From Saxidomus purpurata (taxonomy: Eukaryota > Mollusca > Bivalvia > Venerida > Veneridae): 64,000 bases of DNA. The translations under genes were made by a program, and so were the position numbers. The notes under the pieces were generated by a model that had not been told where the DNA came from, made no database searches, and saw only the letters and a program-made list of their open reading frames with translations. Below, piece after piece: positions 21,514-32,429 of the stretch; the first letter of the stretch is position 1; each line of letters begins with the position of its first letter. The stretch lies in contig JAFMSR010000005.1 in NCBI GenBank assembly GCA_022818135.1, positions 37,173,996 to 37,237,995 of the forward strand. Direction: 5' to 3'.

Positions 21514-23193
21514 AGACTAACATTTTATTACCTTGTCATGTGCCTTGAGAATATTCTATTGACACTGGTGTGGTACTTACATGCGGAAGATTACACAGCA
21601 ATGTTTCACAAGAACGCAATTTTGTTTATTGCTGCGTGTGCGTTTATCATGGGAATGGTCTCTCTCATATTGTACCGGAAGTGCTTCAAGACAACTCCAT
21701 TGTTCGATTCAGAAAAAGAACATATCTATGAAACTGATGGCTGCATTAATTGTAAATTAAGTTTGTGTTCAAAGCATAGTATCAAGATGCAAAGACCTTT
21801 CAGCGCAGGCTATATTTCACAATATCAAAACGCTGTTTCTAACGGTCAGTACTTCAAAAATATTTTACAAGACAAATTCATTGATTCGGAGAGTGAATCC
21901 AATGCTCAGCTGTTAAATTCTTCAGGAGAACACTGGCAAATAAGAGATACTGACCTTGAAAGTATCAGAACTGTTGAGAGCAAGCAATATACTGCCATTC
22001 AAGCTTCTGGTACGTATACTCACAAGCGTTTCTTTGATTCCGATTCAAGCATCGCTAGAATGACAGATGCAGATTCTATTTCTAGCGGAAGTGGCGTGTA
22101 TGACAAAGATTGGCGCCACAATTCAGACACACTATTATCACAGTTGTCTGCCATGGATGCACTGAGTCTAGTCAGTAGCCGCACGCGCCTCCTTACTGAC
22201 AGCTGGGATAATCTTATTCAACAGAACACAAATGTTGCAGACGACACCAAACATCCCAAGAAAATAGACATTTTAAATTCGTTAATTAAGAAAGACCATG
22301 ATACCAGTTTCTTTTCGGACGGTTATACAACTGACCATACGTTGGATAATTATCAGCTTCCAGTGACTGTGCTTGCTAAAAAACGGTTGGTTGCCAGAAA
22401 AAAGATAGAGCCTGCCTACTCAACGGCTTCAGATTCAACAGATTGTACCATTTGCGCATTTATGCGACATAATCAGTCCAGTCCGGAAGAATCTAGAAGG
22501 AACTTTCCGAATCGTGATAGAATTCCACTTCGTTACAAAACCCCGGAGGAAAGACAACTTAAAGTTACTAAAAAGAAACGGCGCGAATATAGTTCATCAT
22601 ATAGTGCTAACAGATTAAGGAAACATGTGCCAAATTCCAAAGACTTACACGAAGGAGACAAAGTAAGTTCACACAAGTATGAAAAAGCTTGTTCACGTCA
22701 AAAAAGACGAGAGATGATAAGAATTATTGATTCTACCTCAAAAACAAATCATCGCCAGATCAATATGCCAGTTAGAAAGCAAAGCAATTTGACATTTAAA
22801 GCTGATTATTCTTCGTCGGTAGCCGATACTTCAATTGATGAAAACCAAGTATATCCGAATAAGTCTTCCGGTGATTTCTTATCGCTGGTGGAGAGAAAAG
22901 GAAGCAGTTATGTGACATTCAGTGATTCGGAAGATTCCGCTTTTCCAAGAAATACACCGGTCAGTGACTGGAGTGACTCGACACATAAATGCAGAAGGGA
23001 CGAGCCCATTCATGCTAAAGTAGTGAGGGACACGCATAAAACTGATTTAGGAAAACACGGTTCATCGCGAAATACACCGACAGAGTTTGTAACAGTACCA
23101 GGTTTATCCGGTAAACCACTCCGTGAATACCTCGCAGCTACAGACAATGATAAAGATGGTACGAGTGAATCTTCGTGTGAAATGATTATTTAA
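21514..23193 (+). CDS. XK-related (XKR) protein, second copy, 5' part lost in gap
   Basis: In frame from the gap edge, this encodes the counterpart of residues 271-829 of the 7532-10021 protein, starting RLTFYYLVMCLEN and ending at the same stop. It has the last two membrane segments and the whole long polar tail. Six amino-acid changes are seen in 559: Ala to Ser, Gln to His, Ile to Leu, Ile to Thr, Ser to Leu, Arg to Lys. By eye I count about 21 base differences in the shared coding part, about 15 of them synonymous, which suggests purifying selection on both copies. The ATG at 21538 (residue 279) is internal, not the true start. Orientation is opposite to copy 1. The functional inference is the same: a membrane protein of the scramblase-related XKR family. 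A mis-joined second haplotype remains possible. Confidence 0.88.
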   Translation, partial: RLTFYYLVMCLENILLTLVWYLHAEDYTAMFHKNAILFIAACAFIMGMVSLILYRKCFKTTPLFDSEKEHIYETDGCINCKLSLCSKHSIKMQRPFSAGYISQYQNAVSNGQYFKNILQDKFIDSESESNAQLLNSSGEHWQIRDTDLESIRTVESKQYTAIQASGTYTHKRFFDSDSSIARMTDADSISSGSGVYDKDWRHNSDTLLSQLSAMDALSLVSSRTRLLTDSWDNLIQQNTNVADDTKHPKKIDILNSLIKKDHDTSFFSDGYTTDHTLDNYQLPVTVLAKKRLVARKKIEPAYSTASDSTDCTICAFMRHNQSSPEESRRNFPNRDRIPLRYKTPEERQLKVTKKKRREYSSSYSANRLRKHVPNSKDLHEGDKVSSHKYEKACSRQKRREMIRIIDSTSKTNHRQINMPVRKQSNLTFKADYSSSVADTSIDENQVYPNKSSGDFLSLVERKGSSYVTFSDSEDSAFPRNTPVSDWSDSTHKCRRDEPIHAKVVRDTHKTDLGKHGSSRNTPTEFVTVPGLSGKPLREYLAATDNDKDGTSESSCEMII

Positions 23194-25795
23194 CAAAGTT
23201 CATTTTACTCACACGTGATCCTTGTCACTTGTGTTCATGTATTATTTTTATTCGAAGAGGCGACAAGATAAGATGCCACCCGTTTAGATGTATTTAATGA
23301 ACTACCAGCAAACAAATACTTGACGCTGGTTTTACATTTTACACTGTTTAAGAGTTTCCATTTTTTTCATCACTTTGTACATGAAAGTTTCATGTTATTT
23401 TGATAAAATATACTTTGTGGCATTTTGACATACTTAATCTAAAATGATTTGTGAACGACTAATCATTTAAACAGTTACTGATTTAAATGATTATTATTCA
23501 TTTGAATTCGATAAAACAGATACAATGTACGTACATGTAATATCAAACAATACGTTTCCAGCAATACATCTGAGTTAACACTAAGTTTGTATTTTTAGAG
23601 CAATAGATACCTATATTTCATTTAGTAGATATAGCCTACAAGTAGGTTTAAATTCGCTTGTTTGAAACATTTTCGCCTCAACTGGTCGTAAGTAATTAAA
23701 AAAATACCAGTAACTTAACTGATTCATAGCATCACACATTAATGTCTACCTCAGAACAATTTTAATCAAAAATTGAAAATTTCTCTGCATGAAATCAAAC
23801 ATGTCAGTCACAAAATTAAAAAGTTTACGGGTAACTGTCACACGATTGCTGCTGTTGCAAGATATAACAAATGAATAAAACTGTAAAAATGATATGGTGT
23901 TTTGAAATTCTCCTCCTTTTGTCGTATATAGTCCATACTGTGGTTGAGGAATCATTATATAATCAATGATAATGAATGATGGTCATATTCTGATGACAGT
24001 GTCGTCCTCGGAGTATCCAGTAGATGAGATTTCAGAAAATACAATCTAAGGAACCTTGTCAAATGACGAAGAACGCTGAGAAGCCCTACCTTCCAAGTTT
24101 ATGTACAAGTACAGCATTGATCAACATAACATAAACGAAATTAAGCATGAGAAGCAATGTTAATGGTCAATGTAGATCCGTGTTGTTTATATTTGCTTAT
24201 TTCCAGTACCAGAAAATGACCTTTCAGCCGGCGATGAAGTTGTTTTGTGTACCTGAATGGTGACGTCGGCTTAGTACTAAAAATTCTTCGACTATGTAGT
24301 GAGTCACTAGTGACACTAAAAAAAGGAACTCTAAGGGCTTTGTAGCTTATGGCACTGCAGCTTTTAAATTTCATTATCGTGGACAAGTAAATATATCTAC
24401 ATTAGTTACTGGAATAAGCCCGAGAGCTTCAATCTGTCCGCGACGGGACAGAGCACAAATTCTACATAGGTTTAAATCCTGAAGCTTCAAATGTTTGTCT
24501 CTTCAATTATTATGATTATAAAGTGTATAAACCAATTCATGTTTAGAAATGTGTTTTCAATCTGTAAACAAATAAAACAAATCAAATCATGTCGCTACTG
24601 ACCTCAAAAAAGAAACCGGTCACTAAATGTAACAAAATACTAGTACCTTTCCAATAATCACGTTTTAGTCAAGGCTTACAACTGGGGGTAAACCTACACC
24701 TAAAATGTATTGTTGCATTAGTGTTCACGATTCTTGGTATTTCTTCACACATTTTGCTCTTACATGTCCTGTGTTAGAAGCTTTCTAATTGTTATCACAC
24801 ACTAGAATCTACTAGTCATAAAATTATAATTTAACATTTGTTTCCGAAAGTCTGTGACACGGTTACAATGTATAAAATGCACTTAAATCGGAGTATGTTA
24901 TTACAAGTAATATGGCTTATTTCTTTTTGGAGTCACAAGCATTATCACTTGTTTAATTTTACTTGCTTAGCGATTGAAGTTTCCTTCCAAAAACGTATCA
25001 GTTTAAACATACTAATCGGAAGATTTAGGCAAAAGAAAGTTCAGTTAATGTCAGGCGCTGCCTCAGCTGATGTACAGCAACACATACCAAACGAAATCCT
25101 ATCAGTATAAAATAGCTAAGACAGCGGTACACGCTCTGGTCGGGTCGTACCGATTATACACCTCGGCCGAGGTTAGTGGACACAATAAGCTCACATACAA
25201 TGTACAAACAAAATACACACACTGGTGGCAGTAAAGCGCTCCATATGAAGCATGTTTTAGGACATGCAGAAAGAAATGCTGGTTACTCATATTCCCGCGA
25301 AAGCAGACGTGAGAGTGAACAAAAATCGAGAGTGAACAAAAAAAGTCCACTGAAATGAGTCAAATGAAACGTTCTATCAATTGTATGTGCATTCAAGGTT
25401 ACAGTCTAAATCGCCATACCAAAGTTCGTAAAAGCCACAGACAGTACCACATGATATTGCGTTATATATGCATAAAAATCACATGACTGAAATGTGAAAG
25501 GATCAACATATTTTAACATGATTCTTTCATTTCCCTGAACAGAATTCTTTAGACAAATGAAAATGTAAGATGTACAATACAATGAATTATTTGAATGAAG
25601 TTAAAGAGAGTTAACTCTTTTACTGTTATTTTCTGCGTACCGCAGTTGTTCCGCTTCTAAAATAATATAACACTCGGCAACCTGCTGTGTATCTCCGATT
25701 CAAACGATTTAGATATAAATATGATCAAAAAGTGTTTTAATCGTTCTAATAGAATATATAGCATATCATGTAAACGTCATGATCCAAACAAATTA
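23194..25795. other. Inverted-duplication arm 2, 3' flank of XKR copy 2, with empty transposon site
   Basis: Non-coding; aligns in reverse with 5132-7531 and, after skipping the transposon, with about 1345-1376. Position 25761-25766 (GCATAT) corresponds to the ATTTAC/GTAAAT target of the 3.74 kb element, and flanking words match on both sides (AGAATATAT before; AAACGTCATGA and AACAAATTAA after). Homology ends at about 25795. Confidence 0.85.
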
Positions 25796-25821
25796 ATAAT
25801 TTTACGAAAATCTGTTGTCAA

Positions 25822-26300
25822 TGTGAATAAACACAAAAACCATCGTTGCTGTATATGAGGTATACAACACAGTTTTTTCATATACGATTCTAGACGACCG
25901 CTGCTTAAAATGATATTACAAAAATGTACTTTTAATATAAAAATAAAATCGCATAAAATAGACATTTATAAATAGAATTACACAGACAAATAAAATTCTC
26001 CAAGCGGCAGAAAATTTATAGCGAACCTCATTCGTGTTGAACGAATTTTGAGTTAACCGAGGCCAATGTCTTAAAATGTTTTGAAAACGTTTAGATATAC
26101 ATATAAAATGATGCCATGGGATTTTAGCTACTAAAAAGAGTCAAAAAAGTGTTGTTTGTGAGACGGCCCTCTTTTATATTAGATTTGCTTGTCGTATTCG
26201 TCTTTCTTTTTTTATATTGTGTCTGTAACATATTCATGTTCAGGCAGACGATTGAAACAGTAGCATAAAATACAGAACAGAATGCCTGGATAAAATAGAG
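25822..26300 (+). repeat. Dispersed duplicated block, copy a
   Basis: Homologous to 41174-41502 (shared words CGACCGCTGCTT, CGCATAAAATAGAC, AACCTCATTCGT, ACAGAACAGA) and, in its second half, to 31233-31520 (GCCAATGTCTTAAA, GAGACGG/CAGACGG followed by CCTCTTTTATA). No coding capacity recognised. In copy c the block runs straight into the 37-bp minisatellite; here it runs on to other sequence. Confidence 0.7.
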
Positions 26301-26480
26301 AATTATTACATATAATCAGTAAAGCGACAAAAACACGTTAGAAATATGCGTCAGACATGTGTCTAACTCACATACAGCTCACTTTGTATGAAATATATGT
26401 TCATGATATATTCTGTTTAAATTATATTCATCTTTCTATCATTGACAGTGATGAAATGAAAAAGGCAAACCGTAATTATT

Positions 26481-27130
26481 GACTGCTGTTGTTGTTGCTT
26501 CGCACCCCTACTCCTCTTACAACTTCTTCTGCTGTTACTAGCGCCACTGACACTACTACGGCTATAAATGCTGCTTCTACTGCTGCTGCTGCACCTTATA
26601 CTGCTTCTGCTACAAATACTACTGTTACTGCTGCTGCTGCTGCAGCTACTGCTACAACCACAACTATTTCTACTGCTAATGCTACTGCAGCTGCTGCTAC
26701 TGCTGCTACTGCAGCTGCTGCTGCTGCTACAACTTATACTACTACTGCTATTACTGCTGCTGCTACTGCTACAACGTCTGCTACTGCTGCTTTTGCTACT
26801 GCTGCTGGTGTTGCTGTTACGACCACAACTACTTCTACTACTGCTGCTACTGCTACAACTTTTACTACTACTTCTGCTACTACGACTTCTACTGCTGCTG
26901 TTGCTGTAGAAGTGGCAGTAGTAACAGCAGTGCTCAGCAGCAGAAGCAGTTGTAGAAGCGATAGAAGTATCAGATGCAACCGATGTAGTGGTAGCGACAG
27001 CACCAACTGCAGCAGTAACAAACACGTGATCAGTAACAGTAACAGTTTAAAGAAACAGAAGAAGTACATGTAACATAATCGATTGTAGCAGCGATAGAAG
27101 GAACAGCAACTCTGGTAATAGCAGTACTAG
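26481..27130. repeat. Trinucleotide microsatellite that switches strand
   Basis: From 26481 to about 26905 the plus strand is a mix of CTG, CTA and ACT triplets; from about 26905 to 27130 it becomes the complement type (CAG, TAG, AGC, GAAG). The two halves can pair imperfectly. Open frames of up to 202 codons on both strands are low-complexity Ser, Leu, Thr or Ala runs produced by the repeat and are not genes. Confidence 0.85.
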
Positions 27131-27544
27131 ATCTTGCCCAAGTAACCAGTGTTATACATTTAGTGAGTACTCTTCTTTGAATGTAACGTTGTCATCATTG
27201 TTAAAGATAAAGAATTGGCATATCTTCTTAAATGTTAAACCATTTAGCATACTGCATAGTGTTTTATCTCCTCAATGAGATGGTGTCTGTAATCCTGAAA
27301 AAAGTCATTATTTACATACAAATAAACTAATATTATGAACACTAAGAAAGTTCTAAACGCATATCGGTTATAATATCTATATAGCATCTACATTTGTATA
27401 TAACTAACAAATTTCCACTCTTAGTTCACGTAAAAGTGATGCAAAAGACAAGACAAGCATAAATTGTTTACAAGTGGATATAAGTAAAATAAACAAGTAA
27501 TATCTTTAAAAAAAAAAGATGGTCGACGTAGGTGACGTAATAAA
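27131..27544. other. Non-coding stretch, no gene seen
   Basis: AT-rich anonymous sequence; an A10 run sits just before the 71-bp repeat. Confidence 0.5.
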
Positions 27545-27843
27545 CACATTTTGTGTTTCAGAAGGCTCCCGGGCAGTACACTGCTTATTCCGGTACCGAA
27601 ACGCTAGCCAATAATCAATGACGCTAGATGTCCGGCCCCGGACAACACCTCGTTGAATACAAAAGTTGATCTTCGTACTGTCCAGAAACCTTGACATAAC
27701 GTGTTCTGTTTTTTCTTTTTTTGCAACATGATTTATTATAAATAGAATCTAACTATAATATAAAAAAATATACACATTTTGTGTTTCAGAAGGCTCCCGG
27801 GCAGTACACTGCTTATTCCGGTACCGAAACGCTAGCCAATAAT
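27545..27843 (+). repeat. Two identical 71-bp direct repeats 228 bp apart
   Basis: 27545-27615 and 27773-27843 read the same from CACATTTTGTGTTTCAG through GGTACCGAAACGCTAGCC to AATAAT. The spacer contains the short palindrome TCCGGCCCCGGA. After the second copy a 45-codon frame stays open to 27978 without a recognisable domain. Identity across 71 bp points to a recent duplication or to flanks of a composite insertion. Confidence 0.85.
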
Positions 27844-27979
27844 TTGCAGATTCTGATTGGTCACATTATAACGAAGTTGGTTAGCAACGCGTCCATACCA
27901 ACGGAAGTTCAAATCAAAAGTATACGACTACGTCGAAAAAACTACAAATATACTGCACCGCTCTGCCATACAGAGTGAC

Positions 27980-28829
27980 ATTTAACAATTTACATTAATG
28001 GTTCACGATGGCAAGAACTGACCCGCTAGCAGTTCGTCACTGGTTCAAATCCTTCATTGTCAATCTCTGGCACGGGTTGTTGTTTCTATTATTTTATCAT
28101 TAATAATCTATCTATAACATGACGTCACGCGAATGACGTCACTCGCACACCATAATGTTAAACAAAATCGATAGGCCTAACAGCAACAAATAACAACTTC
28201 CCTATTTTCTGTTTAACCTTTTTGCCTGCACGCTGAATAATGAATTACATAAGAAAGAAAAATGGTTTTTAAAAAAGAAATAAATATTATAGATCTAATC
28301 CATATAGGTGAAAAAACTCTTTCGACCTCACCAACGAAGGAGCTAAGAAATAAAACTAAATCTTCTGCAATCGCTGTTAATACGTGAGATCAAACCACTT
28401 ATTGAATTTCACAATGACATCAAATATCCCAGTTTCGAACAAAAATTATCGTGCCGACTTCACATTAAAAGATGAATTTCTTGATTATTTCCGAGAACTA
28501 ATTCAACCTTCAAGCTTGAAGAAATGTCTGGCCGAAAAGGGTTACGCTAAAAACCGGGACTGCCGTCCCGCAACGTACAGCACTTATTCCCATTGCAACC
28601 CGTTCAAGCTGGAAGGGCTTAAACAATAGTATAAGTAACGTGTTCATAATTTCAGAGAACACGACCCTATCAATTACACTTATTAATTACAGTTGACTCT
28701 CAGTATCTCAAACTCGCTTACCTCGAATTTCCGTTTAAGTCGAAGACATTCTAAAGTCCCGTCAAATTTCCTTCTTTATGTATATACCCCAGACAGGTTT
28801 TATGAGAAACACATCCCTGTAGTTTTTGT
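27980..28829. other. Non-coding stretch with B-box-like and CRE motifs
   Basis: A GGTTCAAATCC B-box-like word near 28053 suggests a worn tRNA-type fragment. The 81-codon frame at 28384-28629 has no domain I know. Confidence 0.4.
28120..28141. promoter_or_regulatory. Two perfect CRE palindromes TGACGTCA
   Basis: TGACGTCA at 28120-28127 and 28134-28141, centres 14 bp apart. The octamer is the consensus site of CREB/ATF bZIP factors. Single copies also occur at about 23, 37889 and 62910. No adjacent gene is visible, so function is uncertain. Confidence 0.4.
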
Positions 28830-29190
28830 CACATAAATAGAGACTCTATCTCCGCTAAAATGATAAATGATGCCTTGGATTATATCCGTGTAACAAAGAT
28901 CACGAAGTATTTCACAGAGCTGGAAATGTCAGCAGAGTTAGGAATGCATGTAATGACAGTACACCTCCGTTGATGTTTTAGGACAAGTTTAGATTGGATT
29001 GCATAATTATCAGTGTCTGATTACACAATTAACATTCATGATACGTTGTTTTCCGTTAAAGGGAAACTGAATAATCAAAATGAATTGTTTTTGTTTTGCA
29101 AACGACATAGTTGAAAGTTGTAAATAAGTATTTGTATGAAGTAATGATATAATATAAAGCCCGATTCTTTACTCTTGTAAATTCAGCTTA
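28830..29190 (+). repeat. Segmental duplication, copy 1 (copy 2 at 32430-33290)
   Basis: The words GCTAAAATGATAAA, GAAGTATTTCACAGAGCTGG, GATTACACAATTAACATT and GTTGAAAGTTGTAA recur in the same order and orientation at 32430-33290. Copy 1 lacks the 578-bp insertion found at 32477-33054, so it acts as an empty site (at about 28901). Confidence 0.8.
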
Positions 29191-29569
29191 CCCTATTTTT
29201 TGATGGATAGCAGAACACATCACATAGATAAATAAACATTCTACAGTAGTACATGTCTATAAGATCCGATAAATAACTGCTAATAGTTATACAAACAAAG
29301 AATGTTCTCCGTTTCTGACATTAGGTAGGTTTCAATATATTTCTTTAAACCGCTTTAAGATCTGATATGTTTTTTTTTTGTATATAAAAAGTAGCTGATG
29401 TGAAACCATTAACCTGTGGGGCATAAAATTTTGATTTATTTCAAGAACAATGCAGTTCACTCGTTTTCTTAAATTTTCATACAGATAACTTGGATATTTG
29501 TTAACGAATATCTTATGGGCACGATTTAGTCGAAGTTGTTTGCATCTTTGCTCAAAATTCAGAAATTCT

Positions 29570-29947
29570 TTAAAGGGGCACTCCCTACATCTAGCAGATT
29601 ATATTATCGAAACATAGATTATGTGTTCAATGAACACAGAATGATAAATAACTATAATTTCAAAGAAGAACCTATTGCGAAAAATGCCTCATTTTACCAC
29701 AATTAATCAATATAGAGGCTTTCTGTAATAAATCGCATCCACCCATTAATTGTACAACAACAATTCTACATAGATTATTGAATGGTTTACGGTACTGCAG
29801 TATATTTTAAACCGCTGATTTTATTGATAATGACTGGGAATGCATAGCTGTAACTTTTAGATTAAGTTATAATACTTCCAAATATTATATTATTCATGTT
29901 TTGGAGGTTATTTAAGTTGACTTCAGATATAGGGTTTGTCCCTTTAA
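29570..29947. mobile_element. TTAA-flanked MITE, copy 1 (370 bp)
   Basis: The element body 29574-29943 begins AGGGGCACTCCCTACATCT and ends with the imperfect reverse complement AGATATAGGGTTTGTCCCT, flanked by TTAA at 29570-29573 and 29944-29947. A second copy lies inverted at 57275-57651. TTAA target duplications are typical of piggyBac and Kolobok superfamilies; no ORF is present, so it is non-autonomous. Confidence 0.85.
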
Positions 29948-30331
29948 GGAGTTCTACTACCAACATTATTAATAAACCCCACTACAACAAAAACAATATA
30001 AACGGTACATTTACATTCATATATCGCGAACATGAACACTAAAATCAAACTAAAATATAAAATGTTGCCAGAATGTATAAAGTAGAACATTTGAGTGGAA
30101 TTATACAGAGGGTGCTTTTTCAAAAATAAAGCTTTTGAATGTTCAATTTCTTTATCCCCTTAGTTCAGAATGTATAGCTAATTTCGTGATAATGCATGCA
30201 TGTCGCAGTATGTTCACGATTTAAGTAATTTAAGAATAATAAACTCCCATTAGAGAAAACATCAAACATTACTATGGAGCTTTACCAGTCGGCCACAGGT
30301 AGACAATAACATATGAACGTCGATGCGCGAA
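29948..30331. other. Non-coding stretch, no gene seen
   Basis: Nothing recognised. Confidence 0.5.
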
Positions 30332-30505
30332 AATGTACCTTCGGACATCTGCTACATTTTTCGACAATAATTTATAATTTACATTTTTGTCACCCTTTTT
30401 AAATGCAAAACCAATGATAATGTACCTTCGGACATTTGCTACATTTTTCGACAATAATTTATAATTTACATTTTTGTCACCCTTTTTAAATGCAAAACCA
30501 ATGAC
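30332..30505 (+). repeat. 87-bp unit in two tandem copies
   Basis: AATGTACCTTCGGACAT starts at 30332 and 30419; the two units match almost perfectly through TTTTCGACAATAATTTATAA and TTTTTAAATGCAAAACC. Recent tandem duplication. Confidence 0.9.
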
Positions 30506-31232
30506 AAAAACTGATAGCCACTATATTTTCCTCAACAGAAACATACTATTTGCTTCAAAATCCTCAAAGACCATTACTATGGCAACATCGATTTGAAACG
30601 ATTCTTTTTTATTTTGGCTATACCTTATGAAATTTTCCAGTATTGATATCAAAATATTGTTTGTTCAAATATGTAAGAAAGCTAGTTTCCAAGTATATTG
30701 TCCGCAGGCCCATTTTCCCTTGTCGCTGGTCATATATATAGCGTTATGAATGTGTTATTTCCAGTATCATTGAATGTATGTATTGAATACATCAGAAATC
30801 ACATGACTAGGACGTTAAAGAAGTTATACTTGATGACGTTCTCGAATCGAAAGTCTTTGGACAACTGAATGCCTTTCTGAACAGCAACATTAACTTAACG
30901 GAAGTTAAGTCTTTCACTTGTATTTTCTGCTTACATAGTTTCAAATAACCAAGATACATATATTTCTGACTGCGGTTTGGAATAAAACACTCAAATGACA
31001 AACTGTGGATCTCAAATTCAAGGGTTTTTAGATTTGCGTATAAAAGAAATCTGTCTTAATATAACATATAGCAATTTTTAGAGTCTCTGAAGGCCGTTTG
31101 CTTTACCAGTTCATCATTATTATTAGTAAAAAAATATCATTAAATGCTTAACAATTCAATTTTTTGGAACAGTAATAACAACAGACTGTCATGACTGTGT
31201 CAACAGACTATCATGATTGTGACGAATAAATG
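30506..31232. other. Non-coding stretch
   Basis: No gene seen. A short phrase of about 22 bp (ACAGACTGTCATGACTGTG type) is repeated twice near 31180-31222. Confidence 0.5.
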
Positions 31233-31520
31233 CTGTGATGTTGGCCAATGTCTTAAACATTACGAAAACATTTGAGTATAAAATGTCGCAATTGGAAGTT
31301 AAACTATCCAAAAGTGCAAAAAGAGAACTATTTGTCAGACGGTCCTCTTTTATAGTAAATTATCTTGAGATTTATAATTGTGACAGGTCTTGCTTTTGTT
31401 GTGTTGTGTCTACCACACAGTTTTAATTTGATTTGAATCCTGTCGGCCAGACGTTGGAAACAAGAACGCAGAGAAGTGATAGAGTCTGTAAATAGTGCAT
31501 TATTGTGTAATCAGATTTAA
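31233..31520 (+). repeat. Dispersed duplicated block, copy b (partial)
   Basis: Matches the second half of 25822-26300 in the same orientation: GCCAATGTCTTAAA, GAAAAC, TATAAAATG, CAGACGGTCCTCTTTTATA and CCAGACG-TTGGAAAC. A 63-codon frame here is not supported as a gene. Confidence 0.6.
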
Positions 31521-32429
31521 TTACATTAAAACGCACCACACGCAGATATTTCTCCCATTTAACACCCACATCAACTCGACACGAAACCATCTCATGCAGA
31601 CTTTGAGAATCTTCGCCGTATTTTATTAAAGACCGTGATTGGACAGTTATATAGCAATCTTAATGAATAGGACTTTGGAAGAACAAATGGATTACATCAG
31701 ATTGCCACTTTTTGTGCCTACGTGCGAAGATAGGTTTTCCATTATCTGCTTTCCGTATTTTCGTAGATTTTCATACAAATTGATAAAGGGACTTTAAAGG
31801 TAATAAAAACTCCTGTCTTCAGTTAGGTCATCGATTATGTTACATATAGATTGTCGTTTCAAACCTGATATTCGTGTGATACTCCGGAATGCGTTATTCC
31901 AGTTTAAGTACATTTCTGTACGTAGTAACGCAACATATTCCCGAAAGACTTGCATAGATCGTTCAGATTTGCCTTTGATAACGAGATAAAAGTTACTTGT
32001 AAAACCTAACACCTTGTAATTGATGCATTAGATCACGAAACAGTTCAGAAAAAATGACTGATGAGACATCGTGGGCGGCTATACTTGAATTCAAGTAATC
32101 ACGTATCATTAAGGAGTGTCATGGGTCGTGAATGCTTTTCCATGTTTTTCTTGTCATTATTGTTGAAGACAAAGAACCGACCAGTTTTTACAAGTTTACA
32201 TTGAGTTTTTACCTCTTTTAAGGCTGGAAGATTTGGATGCAATGACCGTGAGACACTAAGGGCCCTTATAAATAAGCCTTTATATTTTATTCCAATTCCA
32301 CACACTTTTATGACTACCTATAGAATCAATTATCATCCCGAGTTGTCTTTTTCACATAAGCATCAAGTCTCTAAAAACATACCAAACGGATCATTGACAA
32401 TCTCTACCTAAAACGAAAAGGAAATAAAA
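31521..32429. other. Non-coding stretch, no gene seen
   Basis: Short minus-strand frames at 31794-32012 and 32099-32305 have no recognisable content. Confidence 0.5.

Noticed and set aside
20858..21548. ORFs running through the 500-N gap
   Set aside because: N bases hide stops; the readable part left of the gap does not resemble the XKR N-terminus.
26417..27073. ORFs of 111-202 codons on both strands (Ser-, Thr-, Leu- or Ala-rich)
   Set aside because: Low-complexity translations of a trinucleotide microsatellite, open in several frames at once.
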